Position numbers and translations under genes: made by a program
DNA from: Agromyces soli
GTDB lineage: Bacteria; Actinomycetota; Actinomycetes; Actinomycetales; Microbacteriaceae
Assembly (NCBI RefSeq): GCF_022811605.1
Contig: NZ_CP094533.1
Coordinates: 2,356,001-2,420,000, forward strand
Length of the DNA stretch: 64,000 nt
Reading direction: 5' to 3'
In this document: positions 54,643 through 63,886 of the stretch, piece by piece
Layout of the letters: each line of letters starts with the position of its first letter
How positions within the stretch are numbered: position 1 is the stretch's first letter
The notes under the pieces: model-generated
Database searches by the model: none
What the model was told of the DNA's origin: nothing
The model's input: only the letters and a program-made list of their open reading frames with translations

Positions 54643-55599
54643 ATGCCCCAACCGAGCCTTCCGCCCCTCGCCCGTGCGGCGATCGATCGCGACGCCGCGG
54701 CGAGAGCCGATCCTGAGCGCGAGGCGCGGTTCGACGCGGATGCCTCGGCGCTCGTGCTGCCCGTCCACGATCGGCGGCTGCTGCTCGCCGAGCAGCGCGA
54801 CGGCTCGGCACCCGGGCTCGGCCTCGTGGCTCCGACCGGGCTGCCCGCGGCGTCGCTCCGCTGCTACCTCGGCCGCATCGCGCTCGACGGCGGCCGCACG
54901 GCGCCCGTCGAGCTCCGCGTCTACGACGAGGCGGCCGCCGCCGCGATCGAGGCGGAGGAGGCGCGCTGGGCACAGCTGCGCCGCGCCGCCGCCCTCCTCG
55001 ACGACCGGGGACAGGCCCTGGCGGTCGAGGCGATCGCGCTCGCCTCCTGGCACGAGGCGCACCCGTTCTGCCCGCGGTGCGGCAGCCCCACCGAGGTGAC
55101 CGACGCCGGCTGGGTGCGGCGCTGCCTCGCCGAGGAGCGGCAGCTCTTCCCGCGCACCGACCCCGCCGTGATCGTGCTCGTCACCGACGACGACGACCGG
55201 GTGCTGCTCGGCTCCAACGCGCTGTGGGAGCAGCGCCGGTTCTCGCTGCTCGCCGGCTTCGTCGAGCCGGGCGAGCCGCTCGAGCACGCGGTCGTCCGCG
55301 AGATCGCGGAGGAGGCGGGCATCCCGGTCGATCGTGTCGAGTACGTCGCGTCCCAGCCGTGGCCGCTGCCCGCGAGCCTCATGCTCGGGTTCCGGGCCAG
55401 GCTCGCCGTCGGCGCCGACCCGGCGATCGCACGGCCCGACGGCGAGGAGATCCTCGAGCTCCGCTGGTTCTCCCGGGAGGACATCGCCTCGGCGGGCGAG
55501 GAACTCTTCCTGCCGACCGGCACGTCCATCGCCGGGTGGCTGCTGGAGCACTGGTACGGCGGACCGCTTCCCACGGATGTGCCGTGGCCGAGCTCGTGA
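54643..55599 (+). CDS. nudC: NAD(+) diphosphatase / NudC-type Nudix hydrolase
   Basis: Hydrolyses NADH to NMNH and AMP, and can remove NAD caps from RNA. 318 residues from ATG 54643 (alternatives ATG 54628 and GTG 54583). The zinc-ribbon region CPRCGSPTEVTDAGWVRRC has three of the four usual cysteines. In the position of the fourth the sequence reads AEER. The Nudix box GFVEPGEPLEHAVVREIAEEAG is complete, and SQPWPLPASLMLGF is the NudC signature. Its stop overlaps the start of uvrD2 (GTGA). Confidence 0.87.
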   Translation: MPQPSLPPLARAAIDRDAAARADPEREARFDADASALVLPVHDRRLLLAEQRDGSAPGLGLVAPTGLPAASLRCYLGRIALDGGRTAPVELRVYDEAAAAAIEAEEARWAQLRRAAALLDDRGQALAVEAIALASWHEAHPFCPRCGSPTEVTDAGWVRRCLAEERQLFPRTDPAVIVLVTDDDDRVLLGSNALWEQRRFSLLAGFVEPGEPLEHAVVREIAEEAGIPVDRVEYVASQPWPLPASLMLGFRARLAVGADPAIARPDGEEILELRWFSREDIASAGEELFLPTGTSIAGWLLEHWYGGPLPTDVPWPSS

Positions 55600-57353
55600 G
55601 CGCCGAGGACGAGCTGCTCGACGCGCTCGACGAGGAGCAGCGCGTCGTCGCCGAGGCGCTGATCGGCCCGGTCTGCGTGCTCGCGGGCGCCGGCACCGGC
55701 AAGACCCGGGCGATCACCCACCGCATCGCCTACGGCGTCGCCTCGGGGGCCTACGACCCCGCCCGCGTGATGGCGCTGACGTTCACCTCGCGCGCCGCCG
55801 CCGAGATCCGCGGCCGGCTGCACGCGCTCGGCGCCGGCCGGGTGCAGGTGCGCACCTTCCACGCCGCGGCGCTCGCGCAGCTCAACCACTTCTGGCCGCT
55901 CGTTGCGGGCGGCGGCCCGGCACCCCGCGTGCTCGAGTACAAGGGCCGCCTGCTCGGGCACGCCGCCGAACGGCTCAAGGTCCGGGTGGATACCGCGACG
56001 CTCCGCGACGTCGCGGCCGAGATCGAGTGGCGGAAGGTCTCGGGACTCGGGATGCCGGCCTACGAGGCGCGCCTGGCGAGTCGCGGTCCGGCCGGGGCGC
56101 TGAGCGCCGAGCAGCAGCTCGCGCTCATGCAGGAGTACGAGCGGGTGAAGGACGAGCGGCGCTCGATGGACTTCGAGGACGTGCTGCTCGCCACCGCCGG
56201 CATGATCGAGTCGGAACCGTCCGTCGCGATGCACGTGCGCGAGAGCTATCGGCACTTCGTGGTCGACGAGTATCAGGACGTCTCGCCGGCCCAGCAGCGG
56301 CTGCTCGAACTCTGGCTCGGCGACCGCAAGGAGCTCTGCGTCGTCGGCGACGCGAGCCAGACCATCTACTCCTTCGCCGGGGCGAGCTCGGAGTTCCTGC
56401 TGGGCTTCGAGCGACGGTACGACGACGCCACGGTCGTGCGGCTCGAACGGAACTACCGCTCGACGGAGCCGATCGTGGGCGCCGCGAACCGCCTGATGCG
56501 CGGACGCTCGGGAGCGCTGCGGCTCGAGGCCGCGGCCGATGGGGCTCGGTCGAACGGCCCCGCAGCCGAGCCGCAGCTCTTCGAGTTCGCCGACGATCTC
56601 GCCGAGGCGCGTGACGTCGCGAGCCGCGTGCGAGCCTCCATCGACGCCGGCGCCCCGGCCGCGGAGATCGCCGTGCTGCTGCGGGTGAACTCCCAATCGG
56701 CGATGTACGAGCACGCGCTCGACGAGGTCGGCGTGCCGTATCGGGTGCGCGGCGCCCAGCGTTTCTTCGATCAGCCCGACGTGCTGAAGGCGGTGCACGC
56801 GCTGCGCGCGCAGGCGCTCGTGCCGAGCGACGAGCCCCTCTTCAAGTCGGTGAGCGACGTGCTGCGCTCGCTCGGCTGGTCGGCGCACGCGCCGGAAGGC
56901 CCTGGCGCCGTGCGCGCGCGCTGGGAGGCGCTGAACGCCCTCGCCGGTCTCGTCGACGAGCAGCCGCCGGGCACGACGCTGCGTCAGTTCGCCGACGAGC
57001 TCCGCGCGCGGGCGGAGTCGCACCACGAGCCGGCGGTCCAGGCCGTGACCCTTGCGACCCTGCACTCCGCGAAGGGCCTCGAGTGGGACGAGGTGCATCT
57101 CGTCGGGCTGAGCGAGGGCCTGCTGCCGATCGCCTACGCGAAGGGGCTCGAGGCGATCGACGAGGAACGGCGGCTGCTGTACGTCGGCCTCACCCGAGCC
57201 CGTCGGCGACTCGCCCTGAGCTGGGCTCGTCGCGGCCAGGCAGGGCGGGGCGAGCGGGAGCCGTCGCGGTTCCTCCGGGAGCTCGACACCCGCACTCCGG
57301 GTGCACCGGGTGGCGCGAGTTCCGCGGCGGAGCCCCCGAGACGGGCACGCTGA
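55596..57353 (+). CDS. uvrD2: UvrD2-type ATP-dependent DNA helicase (no HRDC domain)
   Basis: Superfamily 1A helicase of 585 residues. Walker A AGAGTGKTRA (K36), MALTFTSRAA, motif II VVDEYQDVSPA, GDASQTIYSFAGA, ERNYRST, and late LHSAKGLEWDEV and YVGLTRARRRL. Mycobacterial UvrD2 has a C-terminal HRDC domain and is longer. Here the protein ends shortly after motif VI, so that domain is missing. GTG 55596 overlaps the nudC stop, and GTG 55584 is the alternative. The C-terminal 164 bases are antisense to the next gene. Confidence 0.88.
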   Translation: MSAEDELLDALDEEQRVVAEALIGPVCVLAGAGTGKTRAITHRIAYGVASGAYDPARVMALTFTSRAAAEIRGRLHALGAGRVQVRTFHAAALAQLNHFWPLVAGGGPAPRVLEYKGRLLGHAAERLKVRVDTATLRDVAAEIEWRKVSGLGMPAYEARLASRGPAGALSAEQQLALMQEYERVKDERRSMDFEDVLLATAGMIESEPSVAMHVRESYRHFVVDEYQDVSPAQQRLLELWLGDRKELCVVGDASQTIYSFAGASSEFLLGFERRYDDATVVRLERNYRSTEPIVGAANRLMRGRSGALRLEAAADGARSNGPAAEPQLFEFADDLAEARDVASRVRASIDAGAPAAEIAVLLRVNSQSAMYEHALDEVGVPYRVRGAQRFFDQPDVLKAVHALRAQALVPSDEPLFKSVSDVLRSLGWSAHAPEGPGAVRARWEALNALAGLVDEQPPGTTLRQFADELRARAESHHEPAVQAVTLATLHSAKGLEWDEVHLVGLSEGLLPIAYAKGLEAIDEERRLLYVGLTRARRRLALSWARRGQAGRGEREPSRFLRELDTRTPGAPGGASSAAEPPRRAR

Positions 57354-58077
57354 GCGACGCGGCCGAGACCGCTGCACGGTCGAGGTAGCCGTCGAGGGTC
57401 GCGGCGGCGTGCGCAGCGGCGACCCCCAGTGCGCCGGCGGGCAACGGCGCAGTCGGATGCCTCGCGAGCTGCGCGGCGATCGCCGGCCAGGCCGGGTCGA
57501 GGTCGCGGCGGTGCAGTTCCACGCAGCGCAGGCAGGCACCGGTGCCCGGGACGACGAGCGGGCCGACGATGAGCGCGTCGCCCTCGTGCACCAGCGGCAG
57601 GTGCGGGACGTCGCGGCGGAGCCAGCGCAGGTGCGCGGCCGGCGGGACGACCCACGCGGCGGCGAGCACGACGGCGGCCGGGCGTTCCGGTCCGTGGGCC
57701 GCCAGCACAGGTCGCAGGCCGATCGCGCCCAGGGCGACGGCGACGGCACGGGCGAGCCGCGGCTCGGCGTCGTCGATGGCGACGACCGGAGGATCGGCGG
57801 TGCCCGCGGCCCCGGCTGCCGGGGTGCCCGGTGCGGTCTCGAGCAGCGCGGGGGAGAGCAGCTCGAGCAGGGCGTCGAGCCGTGCGGCCGGAATGCCGAG
57901 CGTCGAGACGATCGCGTGCAGGGCGTCGCGCCCGGCCCCGCGCCGGAGCAGGGCGAGCACGGAGCTCTCGAGCTCGCCGGGATCGCGCAGCACCAGCACC
58001 GGACGGCTCGCGCCGAGTTGCAGCTCGTTCGGCGAGCGCCAGACGAGCGGCAGCGCCGGGTCGAGTCGGAGGGTCAT
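57190..58077 (-). CDS. Orphan cyclodehydratase/ThiF-like (TOMM leader-binding type) protein
   Basis: 295 residues. The central CLRCVELHRRDLDPAWP and the C-terminal HPECGC form a four-cysteine zinc site (C182, C185, C262, C264) typical of the C-terminal half of TOMM/cyclodehydratase 'ocin_ThiF-like' proteins. The N-terminal part resembles the peptide-clamp region (VWRSPNELQLGASRPVLVLRD). No YcaO, precursor peptide or dehydrogenase is nearby. It is found in this conserved actinobacterial block (Rv3196-like). The start ATG 58077 is favoured over GTG 58095. The tail overlaps uvrD2 in antisense by 164 bases. Confidence 0.75.
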   Translation of the reverse strand: MTLRLDPALPLVWRSPNELQLGASRPVLVLRDPGELESSVLALLRRGAGRDALHAIVSTLGIPAARLDALLELLSPALLETAPGTPAAGAAGTADPPVVAIDDAEPRLARAVAVALGAIGLRPVLAAHGPERPAAVVLAAAWVVPPAAHLRWLRRDVPHLPLVHEGDALIVGPLVVPGTGACLRCVELHRRDLDPAWPAIAAQLARHPTAPLPAGALGVAAAHAAATLDGYLDRAAVSAASLSVPVSGAPPRNSRHPVHPECGCRAPGGTATAPARPALPGRDEPSSGRVADGLG

Positions 58078-58135
58078 GCCGAGAGCCTGGCGCACGCGCG
58101 TCCAGCGCGGCCCCGGCCATCCACAGGCCGCGGTC

Positions 58136-58169
58136 CGGTCGGCGTCCCGCAGACGTGCGACGCCGACCG
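58136..58169 (-). terminator. Hairpin terminator after the DUF2342 gene
   Basis: An 11-bp stem (cggtcggcgtc and gacgccgaccg) with a 12-base loop, 8 bases after the stop at 58177 on the minus strand. Confidence 0.6.
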
Positions 58170-58176
58170 TTCCGGC

Positions 58177-59553
58177 TCAGGCCTTCGGCGGCTCCTCGCC
58201 GTCCTCGCCGGGACCGGCGGGGGTCTCACCGCGGAGCAGCTGCTCGAGCGCCTCGTCGAACTCCGCGTCCTCGGCGTCGATCGGCGTCGCTCCCGTCAGC
58301 CGGGCGACGAGCACCGCCGGGTCGTCGAGATCGGCGGCCGTCGGCAGCAGATCGGGGTGCGACCACATCGCGTCGCGCTGCTCGACGCCGACGGCATCGG
58401 TCACCGCACGCCACATCGCCGCCGCCTCGCGCAGCCGTCGCGGCCGCAGCTCGAGGCCGACGAGCGTCGCGAGCGCCGACTCCGCCGGGCCGCCGGACGC
58501 CCGCCGCCGGCGGATCGTCTCGGCGATCGCCACCGACTTCGGCAACCGGGCGGTCGCCTCGGCCGTGACGACGTCGACCCAGCCCTCGACGAGAGCGAGC
58601 ATCGTCTCGATGCGGGCGAGCGCGGCCTGTTGCGCCTCGCTCTTCGGACGGATGAGGGCGCCGCTCACGACCGCGTCGCGCAGCGCCTCGGTGTTGGACG
58701 GGTCGAAGCTCTCGGCCAGCTCCTCGAGCCGCCCGGTATCGATGTCGATGCCGCGGGCGAAGGAGGTGATCGCCGTGATGAAGTGCAGGCGCAGCCACTT
58801 CGCGTGTCGGAACAGCCGAGCATGCGCGAGCTCCCGCACCGCCAGGTAGAGCTCGACTTCGCCCGAGTCGACGTCGAGGCCGTCGCCGAATGCGGCCACG
58901 TTCTGCGGCAGCACCGCGGCGCGGCCGTCCTCGATGATCGGGATGCCGATGTCGCCGCCCGAGACCACCTCGGCCGAGAGCTGCCCCACGACCTGCCCCA
59001 GCTGCATGGCGAAGAGCGCGCCGCCGATGCTGCGCATCATGCGGCTGGCGCCCTGCACCATCTGCCGCATCTCTTCGGGGGCCTGCTCGCTCATGACCCG
59101 CGTCAGCGCGTCGGAGATGGAGAGCGCGACGGGCTCCGCGAGCTGCGTCCACACCGGCATGGTCGCCGCCACCCAGGCGCGCCGGGTCAGCAGCTCGGGC
59201 GGAGCGGGCAAGGCGGTCACATCCACGGTCTCGTCGAGCCAGAGCGCGGCGACCTGGAAGGCCTGGTCGAAGCGGCCGCGCTCGGCGTCGTCGAGCTGCC
59301 GCTGGCCGTTCGCCGCGTGCTGCTCGCCCTGCTTGAGCGCCACCGACCAGTCGATGCCGTCGTCGGCGTGGTTCATCGCCTGCTGCAGCTGCGAGAAGAG
59401 CGCGGCGATGCTCGCGGGGTCGTTGGGCAGGCCGGCGGCGCCGGCCAGCTTGGACGGGTCGATGCCGCCGGAGCCGGAGAGCAGCTCGCGGAGCATCTCG
59501 CGGAACTCCTCTTCGGGGTTCTGCTCGCTCGGGTCTTCGCCTCGATCGGCCAC
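58177..59553 (-). CDS. Zinc-dependent metalloprotease-like DUF2342 protein
   Basis: 458 residues of a family once annotated 'coenzyme F420 biosynthesis-associated'. Landmarks are an acidic/Gln-rich N-terminus, WVAATMPVWTQLAEPVA, LGQVVGQLSAEVVSGGDIGIP, a helical AVRELAHARLF (the place of the zinc-type H-E-x-x-H, here imperfect) and RLREAAAMWRAVTDAVG near the end. GTG 59553 follows GGAGG at normal spacing. It is next to uvrD2 and the PDZ-Lon protease in the conserved block. Function remains unproven. Confidence 0.8.
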   Translation of the reverse strand: MADRGEDPSEQNPEEEFREMLRELLSGSGGIDPSKLAGAAGLPNDPASIAALFSQLQQAMNHADDGIDWSVALKQGEQHAANGQRQLDDAERGRFDQAFQVAALWLDETVDVTALPAPPELLTRRAWVAATMPVWTQLAEPVALSISDALTRVMSEQAPEEMRQMVQGASRMMRSIGGALFAMQLGQVVGQLSAEVVSGGDIGIPIIEDGRAAVLPQNVAAFGDGLDVDSGEVELYLAVRELAHARLFRHAKWLRLHFITAITSFARGIDIDTGRLEELAESFDPSNTEALRDAVVSGALIRPKSEAQQAALARIETMLALVEGWVDVVTAEATARLPKSVAIAETIRRRRASGGPAESALATLVGLELRPRRLREAAAMWRAVTDAVGVEQRDAMWSHPDLLPTAADLDDPAVLVARLTGATPIDAEDAEFDEALEQLLRGETPAGPGEDGEEPPKA

Positions 59554-59702
59554 GTGCGCCACCTCCAGTCGCGTCGGGTTCAACGCTAACGCGGGCGCAC
59601 GGTGACGTGACTGGGAAATGGCCTAGGCTGGGCGTTCCGGGTGTCCGCCCTTCGCGAACAGCGCCCGAGCTGCGCCAACGCAGACCCTGGAAGGATGACC
59701 GC

Positions 59703-60830
59703 GTGAGCCTCTTCGAGGACGAGCCCCAGGCCGACCCCCGCTGGCGTCACGACCCGACGGTCGGCCGCCGCACGCTGCGGGAGCGCATCGGCTGGGCCGC
59801 GGTGAGCACCGCCCTCGTCATCGGCGTCGTCTTCGCCCTGCTGCCCTCGCCGTACGTCATCGAGCAGCCGGGGCCGGTCTACAACACGCTCGGCTCGCAG
59901 GAGCACGACGGCGAGGAGCGCCCGCTCATCGCCGTGCCCGACGAGCAGACCTACCCGACGGACGGCGAACTCAACCTGCTCACCGTCTCGGTGGTCGGCA
60001 AGCCCGGGCGCACGCCGAATTGGCTCGAGGTGCTCGGCTCCTGGTTCGACCGCACCAAGTCGGTCCTGCCGGTGGAGGCGATCTTCCCGCCCGGCATCAG
60101 CGAGACCGATCGCGATCAGCGGAACCAGGCGGCGATGGTCGACTCCCAGCAGGACGCGATCGCCGCGGCCCTCGTCGAGCTCGGCTACGACTTCCCGCGC
60201 GAGGTCACCGTCACCGGTTCCGCCGAGGGCACCCCCGCGGCCGGCGTGCTGCAGGAGGGCGACGTCATCGAATCGGTCGACGGCCAGCCGGTCCACTCGA
60301 TCGGGGAACTGCGCGAGGCCGTGCAGGCGCACGGCACCGAATCGCCCGCCGCCCTGGTGGTCAGCCGGGACGGCTCCGAGCAGTCCGTCGAGCTCACGCC
60401 CGTCGACAGCGACGGCACCGCGATCCTCGGCATCGGGGTGCGCATGGTGTACGAGTTCCCCTTCGACGTCGAGATCCAGCTCGACGACGTCGGGGGTCCC
60501 AGCGCGGGCATGATGTTCGCGCTCGGCATCGTCGACACCCTGACTCCGGGCGACCTCACCGGTGGCGAGAGCATCGCCGGCACGGGCACGATCGACTCGG
60601 CCGGCGAGGTCGGGCCGATCGGCGGCATCCGTCAGAAGATGTGGGGTGCGCTCGACGCGGGCTCGAGCTGGTTCCTGGCCCCCGCCTCGAACTGCAACGA
60701 GGTCGTCGGCAATGTGCCGGACGGACTCACCGTGTTCTCCGTCGAGACGCTCGACCAGGCGCGGACGATCGTCGAGGACGTCGCCGACGGCGAGGTCGAC
60801 GGCGAGTACGCGAGCTGCACCGCGGGCTGA
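59703..60830 (+). CDS. PDZ domain Lon-type serine protease (YlbL-like)
   Basis: Membrane-anchored protease of 375 residues. One N-terminal membrane segment (about 23-45, WAAVSTALVIGVVFALLPS) precedes a PDZ domain (VLQEGDVIESVDGQPVHSIGELREAV) and an S16 protease domain. The catalytic dyad is S267 in GGPSAGMMFALG and K312 in GGIRQKMWGA. GTG 59703 follows GGAAGG. It resembles the proteases next to UPF0182 in many actinobacteria (Rv3194c type). The natural substrate is unknown. Confidence 0.87.
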   Translation: MSLFEDEPQADPRWRHDPTVGRRTLRERIGWAAVSTALVIGVVFALLPSPYVIEQPGPVYNTLGSQEHDGEERPLIAVPDEQTYPTDGELNLLTVSVVGKPGRTPNWLEVLGSWFDRTKSVLPVEAIFPPGISETDRDQRNQAAMVDSQQDAIAAALVELGYDFPREVTVTGSAEGTPAAGVLQEGDVIESVDGQPVHSIGELREAVQAHGTESPAALVVSRDGSEQSVELTPVDSDGTAILGIGVRMVYEFPFDVEIQLDDVGGPSAGMMFALGIVDTLTPGDLTGGESIAGTGTIDSAGEVGPIGGIRQKMWGALDAGSSWFLAPASNCNEVVGNVPDGLTVFSVETLDQARTIVEDVADGEVDGEYASCTAG

Positions 60831-60901
60831 CGCGGGCCGCATCCCCTGATCGCGGGGCGGGCCCCGGCCCCGTTCCGGGCAAGCTCCAAGACTCGGCCGC
60901 C

Positions 60902-60907
60902 TAGGAT
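60902..60907 (+). promoter_or_regulatory. Candidate -10 box for UPF0182
   Basis: TAGGAT about 55 bases before the GTG start. The coordinate may be off by one or two bases. Confidence 0.35.
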
Positions 60908-60961
60908 AGGTGTTCGATCCATTCCGACCGACTCCGTTCCGACCGAACCATAGAGGCCAGA

Positions 60962-63886
60962 GTGTCAGCAGAGACGCAAGACCCCCGTCCGTCGCGCCGC
61001 AGGGCGCCCATCGCGATCACGATCGGGGTGGTCGCCGTGCTGTTGGTCGGCTTCTTCCTCTTCGCCGGGGTCTACGCCGACATCCTCTGGTTCCGCCAGC
61101 TCGGCTTCTTCGACGTGCTCGCCACCGAGTGGATCGCCCGCATCGCGCTCTTCCTCATCGGCTTCGTCGCCATGGCGCTGCCGGTCTGGGCCTCGATCTT
61201 CATCGCGTACCGCACCCGTCCGGTGTACGCGAAGCTCAACGCGCAGCTCGACCGGTACCAGGAGGTCTTCGAGCCGCTCCGCCGCCTCGCGATGTACGGC
61301 ATCCCCGTCGTCCTCGGCGTGTTCGCCGGCGTCTCGACCGCCTCCCGCTGGGACGCCGCGCTCGCGTGGCTGAACCGCACCCCGTTCGGCACGACCGACC
61401 CGCAGTTCGGCCTCGACGTCGGCTTCTACGTCTTCGAGCTGCCCTTCTACCGCTCGATCGTCGGCTTCGCCTCCGCCGTCGTGCTCCTCTCGGGGCTCCT
61501 CGTCATCGCGACGAACTACCTCTACGGCGCCATCCGCATCTCCGGTCGCGAGGTCGTCATCTCGAAGTCGGCGCGCGTGCAGATCGCGATCACCGCCGGC
61601 CTCTACCTGCTGCTGCAGGGCATCAGCATCTGGCTCGACCAGTACGGCACCGTGACCGAGCAGGGCACGCTGTTCACCGGTGCGAGCTACACCGACGTCA
61701 ACGCCGTCATCCCCGGGCAGTGGATTCTCGCCGCGATCGCCATCGGCGTCGCCATCCTGTTCTTCGTCACGGCGATCATGGGCCGCTGGCGACTGCCGCT
61801 CGTCGGCACCGTGCTGCTGCTCGTCTCGAGCCTCATCATCGGCTCGATCTACCCGTGGGTGGTGCAGCGCTTCCAGGTCGAGCCGAACGCGCGCACCGCC
61901 GAGGCGCCCTACCTGCAGCGCAACATCGACCTCACCCGCGACGCGTACGGCGTCGACACGGTCGAGGAGATCCCGTATGCGGCGAAGACCGACGCCGAGC
62001 CGGGAGCGCTCCGCGCGGACGCCGAGACGACGGCCTCGATCCGGCTGATGGACCCGCAGCAGATCAGCCAGGCCTTCGGCCAGCTCGAGCAGTTCCGCCA
62101 GTACTACCAGTTCCCGCAGAGCCTCGACGTCGACCGCTACGAGATCGACGGCAAGTCCCAGGATGCGATCGTCGCAGTGCGCGACCTCAACCTCGAGGGC
62201 CTGAGCGACGCGGCCACCTGGTACAACACGCACATCGTCTACACGCACGGCTACGGGCTCGTGGCGGCCGCGGGCAACCAGCGCTCCTCCGACGGGCAGC
62301 CGGTGTTCATCCAGTCGGGCATCCCGCAGACCGGCTCGCTCGGCGAGTTCGAGCCGCGCGTGTACTTCGGCGAGCACTCGCCGAACTACTCGATCGTCGG
62401 TGCGCCGAAGGGTTCGAAGGCCGTCGAGCTCGACTATCCCTCGGGCACCGAAGGCTCGGAGCGCACCGAGACCACGTTCGAGGGCGACGGCGGGCCGAAG
62501 CTCGACAACGCGTTCACGAAGCTCATCTACGCGCTGAAGTTCCAGTCGGAGCAGATCTTCCTCTCCGACGCGGTGAACGAGGAGTCGCAGATCCTCTACG
62601 ACCGCGACCCGATCGACCGGGTGAAGAAGGTCGCGCCGTACCTGGAGCTCGACTCCGACACCTACCCCTCGGTGGTGGACGGCCGGCTGGTCTGGATCGT
62701 CGACGGCTACACGATGACCGACCAGTACCCGTACTCGAACAAGGTGAGCCTCAGCGAGGCGATCGCCGACAGCGAGGGCGCCGCGCCGTCGCTCGCCTTC
62801 GACGAGATCAACTACATCCGCAACTCGGTGAAGGCGACCGTCGACGCGTACGACGGCAAGGTCACGCTGTACGCATGGGACGAGTCCGACCCGATCCTGC
62901 AGACCTGGCAGAAGGTCTTCCCGTCGACGCTCGAGCCGATCAGCAAGATGTCGGGCGACCTCATGAGCCACGTGCGTTACCCGTCCGATCTGTTCAAGGT
63001 GCAGCGCGCCGTGCTCGGCCGCTACCACGTCACCGACGCCGACCCCTTCTACTCTCGCGAGGACGCCTGGACGACGCCGAAGGAGCCGACGGCCTCGGCG
63101 CAGAGCAACGCGCTGCAGCCGCCGTACTACCTGACGATGCAGATGCCCGGCCAGGACTCGCCCGCGTACTCGCTGTACTCGACGTTCATCCCGGACGCGC
63201 GCGGCGAGAACAGCCGCAACGTGCTGCGCGGCTACCTCGCGGTCGATTCCGACGCGGGCGCGAGCGACGGCGAACGCTCGGAGGGCTACGGCAAGCTGAG
63301 GCTGCTGACGCTGCCCGAGGACGACAACGTGCCCGGTCCGGGTCAGGTGCAGGCGAAGTTCAACTCCGACCCGACCGTGTCGCAGTCGCTGAACCTGCTG
63401 AAGCAGGGCCAGTCCGACGTGATCAACGGCAACCTGCTCACGGTGCCGGTCGGCGGCGGCCTGCTCTACGTCCAGCCGGTGTACGTCAAGTCCACCGGTG
63501 GCACGAGCTACCCGCTGCTGCAGAAGGTGCTCGTCGCCTTCGGCGACCAGATCGCCTTCCAGGACACCCTCGACCAGGCGCTCAACGTGCTCTTCGGCGG
63601 CGACTCGGGTGCGTCCGCCGGTGACGAGCAGGTCGAGCCCGGCACCGGGCAGGAGGGCGGCAACCCGGACGAGCCGAGCACCGATCCCGGTGACGGTTCG
63701 ACGCCGACCGCCCCGAGCAGCGAGATGCAGTCGCTCCTGAACCAGGCGAAGCAGGCCATCTCCGACAAGCAGGCGGCCCTCGCCTCCGGCGACTGGACGG
63801 CGTACGGCGCGGCCGATGCGAAGCTCGCCGACCTGGTCTCGAAGATGATCGCGCTGGCGGAGTCCGAGAAGTCGGCCGCGCAGTGA
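60962..63886 (+). CDS. UPF0182 family integral membrane protein
   Basis: 974 residues. About seven membrane helices lie in the first 330 residues (AIGVVAVLLVGFFLFAGVY-type first helix and ILWFRQLGFFDV after it), followed by a large extracellular domain with family markers such as IYPWVVQRFQVEPNA, RNIDLTRDAYG and WVNT-like loops. The C-terminal 110 residues are low-complexity (Gly/Asp/Glu/Pro), then a helix ending in ESEKSAAQ. GTG 60962 starts it. The stop overlaps the next gene's start. Function unknown, despite very wide conservation in Actinobacteria. Confidence 0.9.
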   Translation: MSAETQDPRPSRRRAPIAITIGVVAVLLVGFFLFAGVYADILWFRQLGFFDVLATEWIARIALFLIGFVAMALPVWASIFIAYRTRPVYAKLNAQLDRYQEVFEPLRRLAMYGIPVVLGVFAGVSTASRWDAALAWLNRTPFGTTDPQFGLDVGFYVFELPFYRSIVGFASAVVLLSGLLVIATNYLYGAIRISGREVVISKSARVQIAITAGLYLLLQGISIWLDQYGTVTEQGTLFTGASYTDVNAVIPGQWILAAIAIGVAILFFVTAIMGRWRLPLVGTVLLLVSSLIIGSIYPWVVQRFQVEPNARTAEAPYLQRNIDLTRDAYGVDTVEEIPYAAKTDAEPGALRADAETTASIRLMDPQQISQAFGQLEQFRQYYQFPQSLDVDRYEIDGKSQDAIVAVRDLNLEGLSDAATWYNTHIVYTHGYGLVAAAGNQRSSDGQPVFIQSGIPQTGSLGEFEPRVYFGEHSPNYSIVGAPKGSKAVELDYPSGTEGSERTETTFEGDGGPKLDNAFTKLIYALKFQSEQIFLSDAVNEESQILYDRDPIDRVKKVAPYLELDSDTYPSVVDGRLVWIVDGYTMTDQYPYSNKVSLSEAIADSEGAAPSLAFDEINYIRNSVKATVDAYDGKVTLYAWDESDPILQTWQKVFPSTLEPISKMSGDLMSHVRYPSDLFKVQRAVLGRYHVTDADPFYSREDAWTTPKEPTASAQSNALQPPYYLTMQMPGQDSPAYSLYSTFIPDARGENSRNVLRGYLAVDSDAGASDGERSEGYGKLRLLTLPEDDNVPGPGQVQAKFNSDPTVSQSLNLLKQGQSDVINGNLLTVPVGGGLLYVQPVYVKSTGGTSYPLLQKVLVAFGDQIAFQDTLDQALNVLFGGDSGASAGDEQVEPGTGQEGGNPDEPSTDPGDGSTPTAPSSEMQSLLNQAKQAISDKQAALASGDWTAYGAADAKLADLVSKMIALAESEKSAAQ

